Below are positions 24,883-33,603 of a stretch of 64,000 bases of DNA, one piece after another (position 1 is the first letter of the stretch; each line of letters starts with the position of its first letter). Both the position numbers and the translations under genes were made by a program. The DNA is from Bin5 sp965200685 (lineage in GTDB: Bacteria > Chloroflexota > Anaerolineae > Caldilineales > Caldilineaceae), in the NCBI GenBank assembly GCA_965200685.1, contig OZ241379.1, positions 2,108,001-2,172,000 of the forward strand. The letters are read 5' to 3'. The notes under the pieces are model-generated. The model was not told the origin of the DNA. It saw only the letters and a program-made list of their open reading frames with translations, and made no database searches.

Positions 24883-26253
24883 TTAGGCGTTCTGATCGAG
24901 ACAGGCCTGAATGGTAGCGTCGGTTTCGGCGAAGGCCTCTTCTGCTGTTGCCTGGCCGCGGATGACCGCTTCAAGAGCCTGCCTGTAGCTATCGCTCACC
25001 ATGCCTGCGTAGAAGCTGCCGCAATCTCCTGGGTGATCGATCACCGGCAGAATGGCATCATCCGCACCATTGATGAAGGCCATTAGGTTGGTGGGCGGTG
25101 TCGGCAGCCCTTCCATCCAGCTTGAATCATTGGCCACAGATTTCAACAGGGGTACGCCTAATTCTGCTTTGGCCGATTCAAGCTGTACAGATGGCCGGAT
25201 CAATTGCTTGATGTACTCGTAAGCCATGTCTAGGTTCTGGCCGTCGGCATATGCGGACATCCCCCATGTACCCATGCCCGTTCGATGACGGCCATCAGGC
25301 ATCAGCGGCATGACCTGTACATCCCAGTCGAACTTATCGGTCGCGGCTTCACGCACAGGGCCGCGCAGGCTTTGGATGTGTGTAAAGACAGCGGCCCGCC
25401 CCAGGAAGAAAGCATTGCCACCGACATCCAACCCCAACGGCTGGGCAATATTGTGCTCGTTCCATAGGGCCGCATAGGCTGTAAGCCCTTCAAGTGTATT
25501 GGGATCTGACCAGGTCGATAGATTGTTCTCCATGTCCAGAATTGTACCGCTGTGACCCACGACCCACGGATAGACTGTGGCCCACCAGTTCCAGGTGCCA
25601 TTGGCCAGGCCCCAGAAGCGAGGTGTTCCGTCTTCTTCTGTCTCTAGAGCGGTGATCTTCTGACAATTGACGATAAAATCTTCCCAGGTCCATTGGTCTG
25701 TGGGCAATTCGGCACCGGCTTCCTCAAAGAGAGTCTTGTTGTAGTACATCGTCACCACATCAAGAGCCGATGGCAACATCTGGATCTTGCCATCAAAGAT
25801 GCCTAGGCCCAGCATGTTCTCAAAGACATCGTCGATGTCAATGTCTGCATCACCTTCAATGTATGGTCCGAGATCCAAGGTAACGCCGTTATTGGCAAAG
25901 GGGACCACGAACAGGTCAGCACTGAAGAAGACATCGGACAGGGTGCCGGCCGCGGCTGCCGTGTAATACTTCTCAGCCAGATCACCGGAAACGAAATTGA
26001 ATGTGACGGTAACGTCTGGGTGCTGCTCGGTAAACGCCGCCTTAATGAGTTCATTCACTGACTCGACCGGCGCGCCTTGTAGGACAGATATCTCCAATTC
26101 GATAGGCTCTGCCATCTCAGCTCCGTCGCCTGCTTGGGGAGCCGGAGGCGGGGCACATGCTGCCAGCATTGCGCCGCCACCAATCGCCCCTGCCAGCTTG
26201 AGGATATCGCGCCGGCTGATGCTCCGTTGACTGCTCTGATTCTCGACTGACAT
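24883..26253 (-). CDS. Extracellular sugar-binding lipoprotein (family 1) of ABC importer 1
   Basis: 456 residues. The N-terminus has a twin-arginine-like motif SRRDILK followed by a lipobox (LAAC, lipidated Cys33), so the protein may fold before export and then be tethered outside. The body is a CUT1 family-1 solute-binding protein (EADAELPTDQWTWEDF-like hinge regions, FFLGRAAVFTHIQSLRG). First gene of the leftward unit with the two permeases, with AAGGAG before the ATG. It is a distant paralogue of the protein at 28917 and stands divergent to the Gfo/Idh genes, which suggests that the imported sugar is oxidised by them. Confidence 0.92.
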   Translation of the reverse strand: MSVENQSSQRSISRRDILKLAGAIGGGAMLAACAPPPAPQAGDGAEMAEPIELEISVLQGAPVESVNELIKAAFTEQHPDVTVTFNFVSGDLAEKYYTAAAAGTLSDVFFSADLFVVPFANNGVTLDLGPYIEGDADIDIDDVFENMLGLGIFDGKIQMLPSALDVVTMYYNKTLFEEAGAELPTDQWTWEDFIVNCQKITALETEEDGTPRFWGLANGTWNWWATVYPWVVGHSGTILDMENNLSTWSDPNTLEGLTAYAALWNEHNIAQPLGLDVGGNAFFLGRAAVFTHIQSLRGPVREAATDKFDWDVQVMPLMPDGRHRTGMGTWGMSAYADGQNLDMAYEYIKQLIRPSVQLESAKAELGVPLLKSVANDSSWMEGLPTPPTNLMAFINGADDAILPVIDHPGDCGSFYAGMVSDSYRQALEAVIRGQATAEEAFAETDATIQACLDQNA

Positions 26254-26307
26254 TTAGTTTACTCCTTAGTATGTAGGTTCCGTTTGAGTTTGATCGGGGT
26301 ATTTCTC

Positions 26308-26337
26308 ATTATTACAGACTTTTACATTTTCTGCCAA
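26308..26337 (-). promoter_or_regulatory. Possible promoter of the leftward ABC unit
   Basis: Minus strand TTGGCA (26332-26337), 18 nt, AATAAT (26308-26313), about 55 nt before the ATG. Confidence 0.4.
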
Positions 26338-26479
26338 TTGAAACAGCGGTAGTCTGTGCCCGCGACTGCTATTGGCCTGGTCACGTGTACTCAGTTGGCC
26401 TGGACTTTGGTTAATATCTTTTTCTTGCGTACAATGACCGTGTGGCTCGTAGCCTGTACCTGCAGAAAGATTGTTGACG

Positions 26480-26508
26480 ATTGGCATTATACATTGGCAT
26501 TATATAAT
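26480..26508 (+). promoter_or_regulatory. Promoter with tandem ATTGGCATTATA repeats before the dehydrogenase genes
   Basis: ATTGGCATTATA occurs twice in tandem (26480-26491 and 26493-26504). Within it TTGGCA (26481-26486), 16 nt, TATAAT (26503-26508) forms a good promoter. The predicted start site is only a few bases before the ATG at 26522, so the transcript would have a very short leader. Confidence 0.5.
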
Positions 26509-26521
26509 GAAAGGACCTGTA

Positions 26522-27577
26522 ATGCGTACACTGAAAGTTGGCCTCGTCGGTGTCGGCGGTATTTCCCGCACTCATATGCCTGGCTGGGCCGCGTCGGAAG
26601 AGGCGGAGGTCGTGGCGGGTAGTGACATCAACGCTGAAGTATTGGAACAATGGGGCGCGCTTCATGCGATCTCCAAACTGGCGACGAACCCCGCTGACCT
26701 GTTCTCGGATCCTGATATTGATATCATCGATCTGTGTGTACCCAATATGTACCATGCCCCTCTTGCGATTGCCGCGCTGGAAGCGGGCAAGCATGTCATC
26801 TGTGAGAAGCCTCTAGCCCCCACACCCCAGGCCATCAGACAGATGATTGAAGCACGGGACAAAGCGGGGAAGTTGCTGATGACCGCGCAACATTTCCGCT
26901 TTCATGGTGTGTCCCAGGCCATGAAAGCGGAGGTTGACAGCGGTGTGCTGGGTGATATCTACCACGCCCGCAGCTGGATGCTACGCCGCAACGGCCTGAT
27001 CCCTACCCCGGCATTCATTGAGAAAAAACACAGTGGCGGCGGCCCCTGCATTGACATCGGTGTGCATGTCCTTGACCTGACCTTGTGGCTGATGGGCAAC
27101 CCGAGGCCAGTGGCAGTCTCCGGTGTGGCTGATGCCCGGCTGGCCCACCATCCGGGCGCATTCGCTACTTGGCGAGCAGGGCCGATCCCCAGTAGCTTTG
27201 ATGTGGAAGACTACGCGGTAGCCTTCGTGCGCTTTGAAACCGGTGCCACTCTCGTCTTGGAGGTGAGCTGGCTCCTGCATCATGACGTGGAAGGCGAGGA
27301 TATGCAGGTCTGGATCTACGGTGATGAGGGCGGTTGTCACTGGCCATCGGCCCAGTTCCTAGACACCAACTACACCACCCGCCAGTTCAACAACCGCACC
27401 CTCCAGCTCATCCGGGATAAAATGGAACCCCACGCGCTGGAATGTGTCGAGTTTGCCAAAGCCATCGCCAGCGGCGCGCCCTCCCCTGTCCCAGCAGAGC
27501 AGTCCCTGCAGGTATTGGCGATCCTTGATGGCATCTACCGCAGCCAGGCCGAAGCCCGGGAGATCCAACTGCAGTAG
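26522..27577 (+). CDS. Gfo/Idh/MocA-family oxidoreductase
   Basis: 351 residues from the ATG at 26522 behind AAGGACC; earlier in-frame ATGs overlap the promoter. Rossmann NAD(P) site GLVGVGGISRTH at 7-18, the family motif EKP at 95-97 (Lys96 region, catalytic/cofactor contact) and the substrate loop GGGPCIDIGVHVLDL with the conserved D-x-x-x-H. Such enzymes oxidise or epimerise sugars, inositols and sugar acids. It is first of a rightward run with a second Gfo/Idh enzyme and ABC importer 2. Substrate unknown. Confidence 0.92.
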   Translation: MRTLKVGLVGVGGISRTHMPGWAASEEAEVVAGSDINAEVLEQWGALHAISKLATNPADLFSDPDIDIIDLCVPNMYHAPLAIAALEAGKHVICEKPLAPTPQAIRQMIEARDKAGKLLMTAQHFRFHGVSQAMKAEVDSGVLGDIYHARSWMLRRNGLIPTPAFIEKKHSGGGPCIDIGVHVLDLTLWLMGNPRPVAVSGVADARLAHHPGAFATWRAGPIPSSFDVEDYAVAFVRFETGATLVLEVSWLLHHDVEGEDMQVWIYGDEGGCHWPSAQFLDTNYTTRQFNNRTLQLIRDKMEPHALECVEFAKAIASGAPSPVPAEQSLQVLAILDGIYRSQAEAREIQLQ

Positions 27578-27620
27578 CTAGGCGCGCATGGCCAGGAACA
27601 GAAGAGAAGGAGACCCAACT

Positions 27621-28700
27621 GTGACCACTTATCGAGTCGGTATTATCGGCTGCGGACGGCCCTGGAAATCAGAAAGGGCAACCGGTTTTGGCATGGCCCA
27701 CCGGCATGCCATGGGCTATGCCGAGTCCCCCCATACAGAGCTTGTCGCCCTGGCGGATATCAGCCTAGAAAATGCCCAGGCTTTTCAGGAACAGCACGGG
27801 GGTGATGCCCTCTACCAAGACTATCGCCAGATGTTGTCCGCAGAGAATCTGGACATTGTGTCCGTCTGCGTTTGGCCTCATCTGCACGCGGAGATGGTGC
27901 TGGCCGCGGCCGCAGCGGGCGTCAAAGCCATCCACTGTGAGAAGCCCATGGCACCCACCTTTGGCGAAGCCCGGCGCATGGTCGAAACCTGTGAGCAGAA
28001 CGGGGTACAATTGACCTTCAACCATCAACGCCGCTTTGCACCACCCTTTCGTAGGGCCCGTAAGCTATTGCAGGAAGGGGCAATCGGTGAGTTGCAGCGC
28101 ATTGAGGGCTACTGCCCGGACATGAATGACTGGGGCACCCATTGGTTCGATATGATGTATTTTTACAACAACGAGATACCCGCCCACTGGGTGCTGGGCC
28201 AGATCGACGCGACACGTATTCGCGAGATTTTCGCCATGGCCCACGAAACCCAGGGCATCAGCCATATCAGATTTCAAAACGGTGTGGAAGGGCTGCTGAT
28301 TACCAGCATCGAGAGCTCCTTCTCACCTGCCAACCGGCTGCTGGGCAGTGAAGGGATCATTGAAGTTGGCGTCAGCCAGGAGATTCCCCTACGCTTGTGG
28401 AACGAACACACTGCTGGCTGGCAGAGCATCGATCCGCACGATTCGATTCATGATATGGATGCGGTGCAAAGGGGTATTGGGGATCTGGTCGAGGCCCTGA
28501 AGGACGGACGAGAGCCGGAACTCTGCGGCCAGCGAGCGTTGCGGGCCGCAGAGCTGACATTCGCTACCTATGAATCTAGCCGCCGTCAAGGCCGGGTAGA
28601 CCTGCCTTTGGAGATCGACGACTCGCCCTTGTTGGCCATGTTGGACAGCCAGCCCGAGACACGTCTCCAAGATAGGCAGTTGTCAAATAACCATATTTGA
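27621..28700 (+). CDS. Second Gfo/Idh/MocA-family oxidoreductase
   Basis: 359 residues from the GTG at 27621, chosen for AAGGAGA 7 nt upstream (27607-27613) and for the immediate start of the Rossmann strand (TTYRVGIIGCGRP); an upstream ATG at 27588 has no such site. EKP is at about 107-109. In place of the usual DxGxH loop it reads DMNDWGTHWFDMMYFY. Together with the preceding enzyme it may run a two-step oxidation/reduction of one sugar, as in inositol or deoxy-sugar routes; that pairing is inference. Its last codons overlap a 12-bp inverted repeat and the -35 box of the next promoter. Confidence 0.9.
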   Translation: MTTYRVGIIGCGRPWKSERATGFGMAHRHAMGYAESPHTELVALADISLENAQAFQEQHGGDALYQDYRQMLSAENLDIVSVCVWPHLHAEMVLAAAAAGVKAIHCEKPMAPTFGEARRMVETCEQNGVQLTFNHQRRFAPPFRRARKLLQEGAIGELQRIEGYCPDMNDWGTHWFDMMYFYNNEIPAHWVLGQIDATRIREIFAMAHETQGISHIRFQNGVEGLLITSIESSFSPANRLLGSEGIIEVGVSQEIPLRLWNEHTAGWQSIDPHDSIHDMDAVQRGIGDLVEALKDGREPELCGQRALRAAELTFATYESSRRQGRVDLPLEIDDSPLLAMLDSQPETRLQDRQLSNNHI

Positions 28701-28725
28701 CAACTATAATTGTAACAGGTATAGT
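28678..28725 (+). promoter_or_regulatory. Promoter and palindromic operator of ABC operon 2
   Basis: TTGACA (28697-28702), 17 nt, TATAGT (28720-28725). A perfect 12-bp inverted repeat AGTTGTCAAATA (28678-28689) / TATTTGACAACT (28694-28705) with a 4-nt spacer covers the -35 box and the end of the upstream gene. This is a strong candidate binding site for a dimeric repressor. Confidence 0.75.
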
Positions 28726-28834
28726 AGTATTGGTTTGTTGTTCCCTCTCTGTGGTCTCGTTGGCTGGTGAAAATATATTGTTTTGTCGCCTTTGTGGGTG
28801 TGCAAAATGCTGTTTGACCCCTTGATCCAGTAGG

Positions 28835-28878
28835 CCGCAAGGTTGGATACCATCATACTGAGACTATCCACCTTGCGG
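28835..28878 (+). promoter_or_regulatory. Hairpin in the leader of ABC operon 2
   Basis: CCGCAAGG-T-TGGATA (28835-28849) pairs with TATCCA-CCTTGCGG (28865-28878), 14 bp with one bulge and a 15-nt loop, no T run. It lies 38 nt before the binding-protein ATG, which has its own AGGAGGAA site, so it does not hide the ribosome site. It could protect the 5' end of the messenger or bind a regulator. Confidence 0.5.
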
Positions 28879-28916
28879 GCGTACATTACCTTACAATTGT
28901 ATTCCGAGGAGGAAAG

Positions 28917-30293
28917 ATGACACAGATTTCTGAAAGAACTGTCTCTCGGCGCGATTTTATGCGCTGGAGTGGCCTAGCAGTTGGTACGGCTGCCGTGGCC
29001 GCCTGTACACCGCCCGCCGCGCCGATGGGTGGAGATGCATCTAGCGGCGAGGCTGCTGCACCCGCCGAGGACATGGAAGTAGTCGTTGAAGCTTGGGCCC
29101 ACTGGGAGCAGGGCCTCGGCTGGATTCAGAATTCCATGGACAATTATGGCTTCAGCGAAGAGAACCCTCATATCCAGTGGAACCCGGTTGTGGCCCCGTT
29201 CAATGAGATCCACGACAAGATGCTGGCTGCATGCGCTTCGGGCGTAGGTGTGCCCGATGTTATGCGCGTGGAGCAAGGGCGCATGGCCGCATTCTTCAAG
29301 GGCGATGAGATCTGCTTCATTGACCTGACCGACCGCATCGGCGGCCGTATGGATGATCTGGTGCTCGGTTCAGCCGTAGACTATTGGTCCTGGAAAGGCA
29401 GCATCTACGGCATCGGCAACGAAGTCAACGCCTGTTCGCTAGCCTATCGCAAAGCTGTGTTTGATGAAATCGGCATTGAAACCCCGTTTGAAACTTGGAA
29501 TGATCTCGTTGAAGCCGGTCTTGTCCTGAAGGAAGCCAAAGATATGGCTGTCATTTCCTGGCATGATCTGCATGATGGTGATTTCCAGATCATGCTCTTC
29601 GCGGCCGGCGGTGAAATGTTCGACGAGAACGGTGACTTCGGCGGCCTCAATGAGTTGGGCAAAGAGATTCTTGCATTCCAAAGCTCCACCATCCACGACC
29701 TGGGCATTGCCATCGCCGCGCCAGTGACGGGTGATTCGACTTGGTCTCCACCGATCTACTGGGAATCTTTCCGCCAGGATCAGATCGCCTGTACCATTGG
29801 CGCGCCCTGGCACAACGGCAAATTAGGCAGAGATGATAAGATCGGCCCAGGCCAGGAGAACGAATGGCGCTTGCAGCGGCTGCCCGGCGGCTTTGGTGAC
29901 AACCTGCCCACCGCCACCCATGGTGGCACCAGTGTGAGCATCCCCAAGCAGGCCCAACATCCCGAGGAAGCTTGGCAGATCATTGAATTTACCCACCTGA
30001 CGGAAGCCGTTTTGCAGGATTCCATTGAGCGCGGCATCTGGCCCTCCTACATCCCCGTGTTGGATGATCCGGTCCTGAATGAGCCTTATGATTACTACGA
30101 AGGGCAGGTAATCGGCGAGCTGTACAAAGATCTGGCCCTACAGATGCCTCGTATCTTCCAATCACCGTGGGCACCGGAATTCCACACGGCGATCAACAAC
30201 TTCGTCATCACGCCGGTTCTGCAGGAACAGGCGGATATCGATGCAGCCTTTAGTGAGCTAGAACCGGAACTGGAACGCCTCAAGTCCCTCTAG
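28917..30293 (+). CDS. Extracellular sugar-binding lipoprotein (family 1) of ABC importer 2
   Basis: 458 residues. Twin-arginine-like SRRDF (10-14) followed by lipobox VAAC with Cys30. The mature part is a family-1 solute-binding protein (FHTAINNFVITPVLQEQADIDAAFSELEPELERL at the C-terminus is typical). It has its own promoter, a leader hairpin and a terminator-like hairpin directly after the stop, the usual arrangement for making more binding protein than permease. Precedes two permeases and an M20-family hydrolase. Confidence 0.93.
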   Translation: MTQISERTVSRRDFMRWSGLAVGTAAVAACTPPAAPMGGDASSGEAAAPAEDMEVVVEAWAHWEQGLGWIQNSMDNYGFSEENPHIQWNPVVAPFNEIHDKMLAACASGVGVPDVMRVEQGRMAAFFKGDEICFIDLTDRIGGRMDDLVLGSAVDYWSWKGSIYGIGNEVNACSLAYRKAVFDEIGIETPFETWNDLVEAGLVLKEAKDMAVISWHDLHDGDFQIMLFAAGGEMFDENGDFGGLNELGKEILAFQSSTIHDLGIAIAAPVTGDSTWSPPIYWESFRQDQIACTIGAPWHNGKLGRDDKIGPGQENEWRLQRLPGGFGDNLPTATHGGTSVSIPKQAQHPEEAWQIIEFTHLTEAVLQDSIERGIWPSYIPVLDDPVLNEPYDYYEGQVIGELYKDLALQMPRIFQSPWAPEFHTAINNFVITPVLQEQADIDAAFSELEPELERLKSL

Positions 30294-30300
30294 TCAAGAA

Positions 30301-30330
30301 GCGAGGAGTTTTCTTAACTCCTCGCTTTTT
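30301..30330 (+). terminator. Intra-operon terminator after the binding-protein gene
   Basis: Perfect 10-bp stem GCGAGGAGTT (30301-30310) / AACTCCTCGC (30316-30325), 5-nt loop, T5 at 30326-30330. It lies between the binding protein and the permeases and probably lets a fraction of transcripts through. Confidence 0.85.
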
Positions 30331-30370
30331 CACGCCGTTTGAAGATGAGACCCATACTCCGGAGCACTTC

Positions 30371-31336
30371 ATGGCCCTATCTAGCGAAACGTCCGCGCAC
30401 GGACGTCCCTACGCGCCCGGAACCCCCACGGGTTTAAGGCTGTGGTGGCATCGTCACCGCTTACAGGTGATTCCCTATTTCTACATTGCACCTTTTTTCA
30501 TCCTCTTTGCCATCTTTCTGGCATGGCCGGTTGCCCGCAGCTTTTATCTGAGTTTTCATAAACAACAGGGGATCAGCACGCCTACATTTATCGGTATCGA
30601 CAATTATATCAACCTCTTGGCCGACCCGCGTTTCAAACAGTCACTGGTCAACACGACCGTGTACGCGTTAGGAAGCCTGTTCCTGCAAATTCCACTTGCC
30701 TTCATTCTGGCAGTCGTTGTCAACTCCAAACTTGTGCCTTGGCCCAATGGGAAGAGTTTTTATCGTCTTTCGTATTTCGTACCACTGCTGACTTCTGCGG
30801 TCATCGCTAGTCTGATGTTCAGTATTCTTTATGACTATAATTCCGGGCTCATCAACAGTTATCTGATGCAGGTCTTTGGTGAAGATGCCAAAGTGGGGTG
30901 GGTACGCGATGCAAATATAGTGAAATTTTCGATCATTCTACTGCTGATCTGGCGTTATACTGGCATCAACTCGCTCTATTTTGTCGCGGGCCTGCAAAAT
31001 ATCCCCAAAGAGTTAGAAGAGGCGGCCGCGATTGACGGGGCCAACTGGTGGCAGGTGTTGGTAGGCATTACGATTCCGCTGATGCGGCCAGTGATTCTCT
31101 TTGTTACAGTGACAGCAATCAACGGCTCCTATCAGATCTTTGCCGAGCCTTACCTATTGACCGGCGGCGGTCCTCGGGACCAGTCTCTCAGTATCGTGCA
31201 GTATCTCTACAATACCGGCTTCTCCTATTTCAATTTGGGATATGCGTCGGCCATCGGTTATACATTGGTCACAATTATTGTGATCTTAGCCATTTTGAAT
31301 CTGCGCTTCTTTGGTGCCTTCCGTGAAGATCAGTAA
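30371..31336 (+). CDS. Carbohydrate ABC transporter permease, MalF type
   Basis: 321 residues with six membrane helices and the EAA loop ELEEAAAIDGANWWQVLVGITIPLMRP. The N-terminal cytoplasmic tail of about 35 residues precedes the first helix (PYFYIAPFFILFAIFLAWPV). It pairs with the MalG-type permease 10 nt downstream. The ATPase is not encoded here. Confidence 0.93.
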   Translation: MALSSETSAHGRPYAPGTPTGLRLWWHRHRLQVIPYFYIAPFFILFAIFLAWPVARSFYLSFHKQQGISTPTFIGIDNYINLLADPRFKQSLVNTTVYALGSLFLQIPLAFILAVVVNSKLVPWPNGKSFYRLSYFVPLLTSAVIASLMFSILYDYNSGLINSYLMQVFGEDAKVGWVRDANIVKFSIILLLIWRYTGINSLYFVAGLQNIPKELEEAAAIDGANWWQVLVGITIPLMRPVILFVTVTAINGSYQIFAEPYLLTGGGPRDQSLSIVQYLYNTGFSYFNLGYASAIGYTLVTIIVILAILNLRFFGAFREDQ

Positions 31337-31346
31337 GGGCTAATTT

Positions 31347-32225
31347 ATGACGACAAAGGTGCAGCCTGTGCCTTCATCAGGGCCAACATTCTCTGGCATC
31401 CGTATCCGCAATGGCATTCTTGTCAGCCTGACAAACTTTATTTTGCTCATCGGCGTATTGCTTACTGCGGTCCCCTTTCTGTACATGATTTCTGCGTCAT
31501 TCAAACCACAGAATGAGATATTCACATTCCCTGTGCAGATTTTTCCGCAAGAGCCTTTCTTTGACAACTACACGACGTTAATTGGGGAAACCCTCTATCT
31601 GCGCTGGTTTCTGAACACCGCTATCGTCGCGATTGGGCGTACATCCTTGTCTCTGCTTCTCTGTATGCTGGCCGGCTTTGCTTTCGCTAAATATGAGTTC
31701 CCGTTTCGGCGTGTTCTCTTTGTGATGGTCTTGGCTAGTTTTACGCTTCCCTTTGAGGTCGTGTTGGTCCCTCTGTATACGATGATGGTCAACTTAGGCT
31801 GGCTAAACACCTATTGGGTGCTGATCGTCCCCTTTGCCGCCAGTGCGTTCGGCATCTTCCTAGCACGGCAATACGCATTAGCCCTGCCGACAGAGTTGAT
31901 GGAAGCCGCCCGCATAGATGGCTCCAGTGAATTGGGGATCTTTTTTCGCATTGCTCTGCCCAATCTACGCCCCGCCCTGGCAGTGATGGGCATTATCTTT
32001 TTCCAAGCATCATGGAACGATTTTCTCTGGCCCTTGATCGTCCTCAATGACTCAAGTATGTACGTTATCAACCTAGCCCTGCCCACCCTGCGCGGCCCGT
32101 ACGGCGACCAGTACGGTCTCGTCCTCGGGGGGGCGGTCATCGCCGTCATACCGATTGTCATTATCTTCTTCGCCATGCAGCGGTATTTCATTGAAGGGAT
32201 TATGGCCGGCGCGCTGAAAGGATAA
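31347..32225 (+). CDS. Carbohydrate ABC transporter permease, MalG type
   Basis: 292 residues with six membrane helices and the EAA loop ELMEAARIDGSSELGIFFRIALPNLRP. Partner of the upstream permease. Five nucleotides separate its stop from the GTG start of the M20 hydrolase, so the importer and hydrolase are co-expressed. Confidence 0.93.
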   Translation: MTTKVQPVPSSGPTFSGIRIRNGILVSLTNFILLIGVLLTAVPFLYMISASFKPQNEIFTFPVQIFPQEPFFDNYTTLIGETLYLRWFLNTAIVAIGRTSLSLLLCMLAGFAFAKYEFPFRRVLFVMVLASFTLPFEVVLVPLYTMMVNLGWLNTYWVLIVPFAASAFGIFLARQYALALPTELMEAARIDGSSELGIFFRIALPNLRPALAVMGIIFFQASWNDFLWPLIVLNDSSMYVINLALPTLRGPYGDQYGLVLGGAVIAVIPIVIIFFAMQRYFIEGIMAGALKG

Positions 32226-32230
32226 AACTT

Positions 32231-33493
32231 GTGGCCAGTGAAACTCCAAATACCGAACACCAACCCCTACAGGCTGCTGCAATTGCAGACTCTAGAGGTT
32301 ACATCTCCGCCATCCAAGCTGCCGTGCAGAAGGAGAGGAATGCCATCATCCGTTTCCTGCGCGAGATCTGTGCTATCCCCTCAATGGATTCACAGATCGG
32401 CCCTGTAGGTGAACGTGTGCAGGCGGAGATGGGCAAACTAGGCTTTGATAAGGTCTGGTTCGACGCCATGGGCAATACTGTCGGCAAGATTGGCAATGGG
32501 GAGCGGGTGCTCGTCTATGACAGCCATATTGATACCGTGGGCATCGGTGATCCGGACGAGTGGGAATGGGACCCATTCGAGGGCAAAATTGAGGATGGCG
32601 TTTTGTACGCGCGGGGTGCATGTGATGAAAAGGGCAGCACCCCTGGCATGATCTACGGCCTAGCCATCGCGAGGCGTCATGGCCTGTTGGAGGGCTGGAC
32701 TGCATACTATTTCGGCAATATGGAGGAGTGGTGCGATGGCATCGCGCCGCATGCTTTTGTGGAGCATGAGGGCATCCGCCCGGACTTCGTGGTCATCGGC
32801 GAGCCAACAAAGATGCAGATCTACCGTGGCCATAAAGGCCGGGTAGAGATGAAGGCTATCGCCAAGGGGAAGAGTGCCCACGCGGCCAGTAACCATCTCG
32901 GTGACAATGCTATCTATAAAGTCCTCCCTCTGCTTGAAGGCATCAGCCGCTTGGAGCCGGAATTGGGAGATCACCCGTTTTTGGGTCATGGAAAGATCAC
33001 CGTCACTGATATCCATGTTGAGACCCCGAGCATCAATGCTGTGCCCAACGAATGTACTGTCTACATTGACCGGCGGATGACTTTCGGTGAGGATATGAAC
33101 ATGGTGATCGAGCAGGTCCAACAGCTGATCCCACAGGCAAATCGTCAGGCCGGAGATGTAACCCTAGAGATGCTGTATTATGATGAGCCGAGTTACACTG
33201 GTTTCGTCTTTCCTGTTGAAAAGTATTTCCCCGCTTGGGCCCTGGATGAGAATGCGCCCCTTGTCCAGGCTGGGCAGATGGCTCGTAAGCTCATCGGCCT
33301 GCCGGATGCGCCCTCCGGCAAATGGGATTTCAGCACGAACGGCATATATTGGCGAGGCAAAGCCGGTATCCCCAGCATCGGCTTTGCCCCCGGCGACGAA
33401 GTGACCGCCCACACCGTCTTGGACAGCGTCCCCTTGATGGATGTGGTCAAATCAACGGAGTTTTACGCGGTGCTGCCCACCTTGATAACGTAA
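32231..33493 (+). CDS. M20-family metallohydrolase, YgeY-like
   Basis: 420 residues from a GTG at 32231 (weak ribosome site; the ABC permease ends 5 nt before, so translation is likely coupled). Two-zinc amidohydrolase pattern: DSHIDTVG (His ligand and Asp), ARGACDEKGS (bridging Asp), NMEEWCDG (catalytic base Glu), IGEPTKMQIYRGHKGRVE and, late, DEVTAHTVLDSV (His ligand). The wording is closest to the YgeY group, which hydrolyses an unknown amide and is sometimes linked with selenium metabolism; ArgE/DapE are more distant. Its position after a sugar-type importer suggests deacylation of an imported N-acyl or amide compound. Confidence 0.85.
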   Translation: MASETPNTEHQPLQAAAIADSRGYISAIQAAVQKERNAIIRFLREICAIPSMDSQIGPVGERVQAEMGKLGFDKVWFDAMGNTVGKIGNGERVLVYDSHIDTVGIGDPDEWEWDPFEGKIEDGVLYARGACDEKGSTPGMIYGLAIARRHGLLEGWTAYYFGNMEEWCDGIAPHAFVEHEGIRPDFVVIGEPTKMQIYRGHKGRVEMKAIAKGKSAHAASNHLGDNAIYKVLPLLEGISRLEPELGDHPFLGHGKITVTDIHVETPSINAVPNECTVYIDRRMTFGEDMNMVIEQVQQLIPQANRQAGDVTLEMLYYDEPSYTGFVFPVEKYFPAWALDENAPLVQAGQMARKLIGLPDAPSGKWDFSTNGIYWRGKAGIPSIGFAPGDEVTAHTVLDSVPLMDVVKSTEFYAVLPTLIT

Positions 33494-33603
33494 ACCATGA
33501 TCTGTTGATGAGGAGTAAGAGAGATTCTCTCCCTTTTATGGATTCGACGAAATCCGCAAGATCGGTGAAAATACTGGGTCTGTATCAATTGTGATGAATT
33601 GAC

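Noticed and set aside
33500..33560. Terminator after the M20 hydrolase
   Set aside because: GAGAGA/TCTCTC pairing leaves too short a loop and the T run is only four; not strong enough to report.
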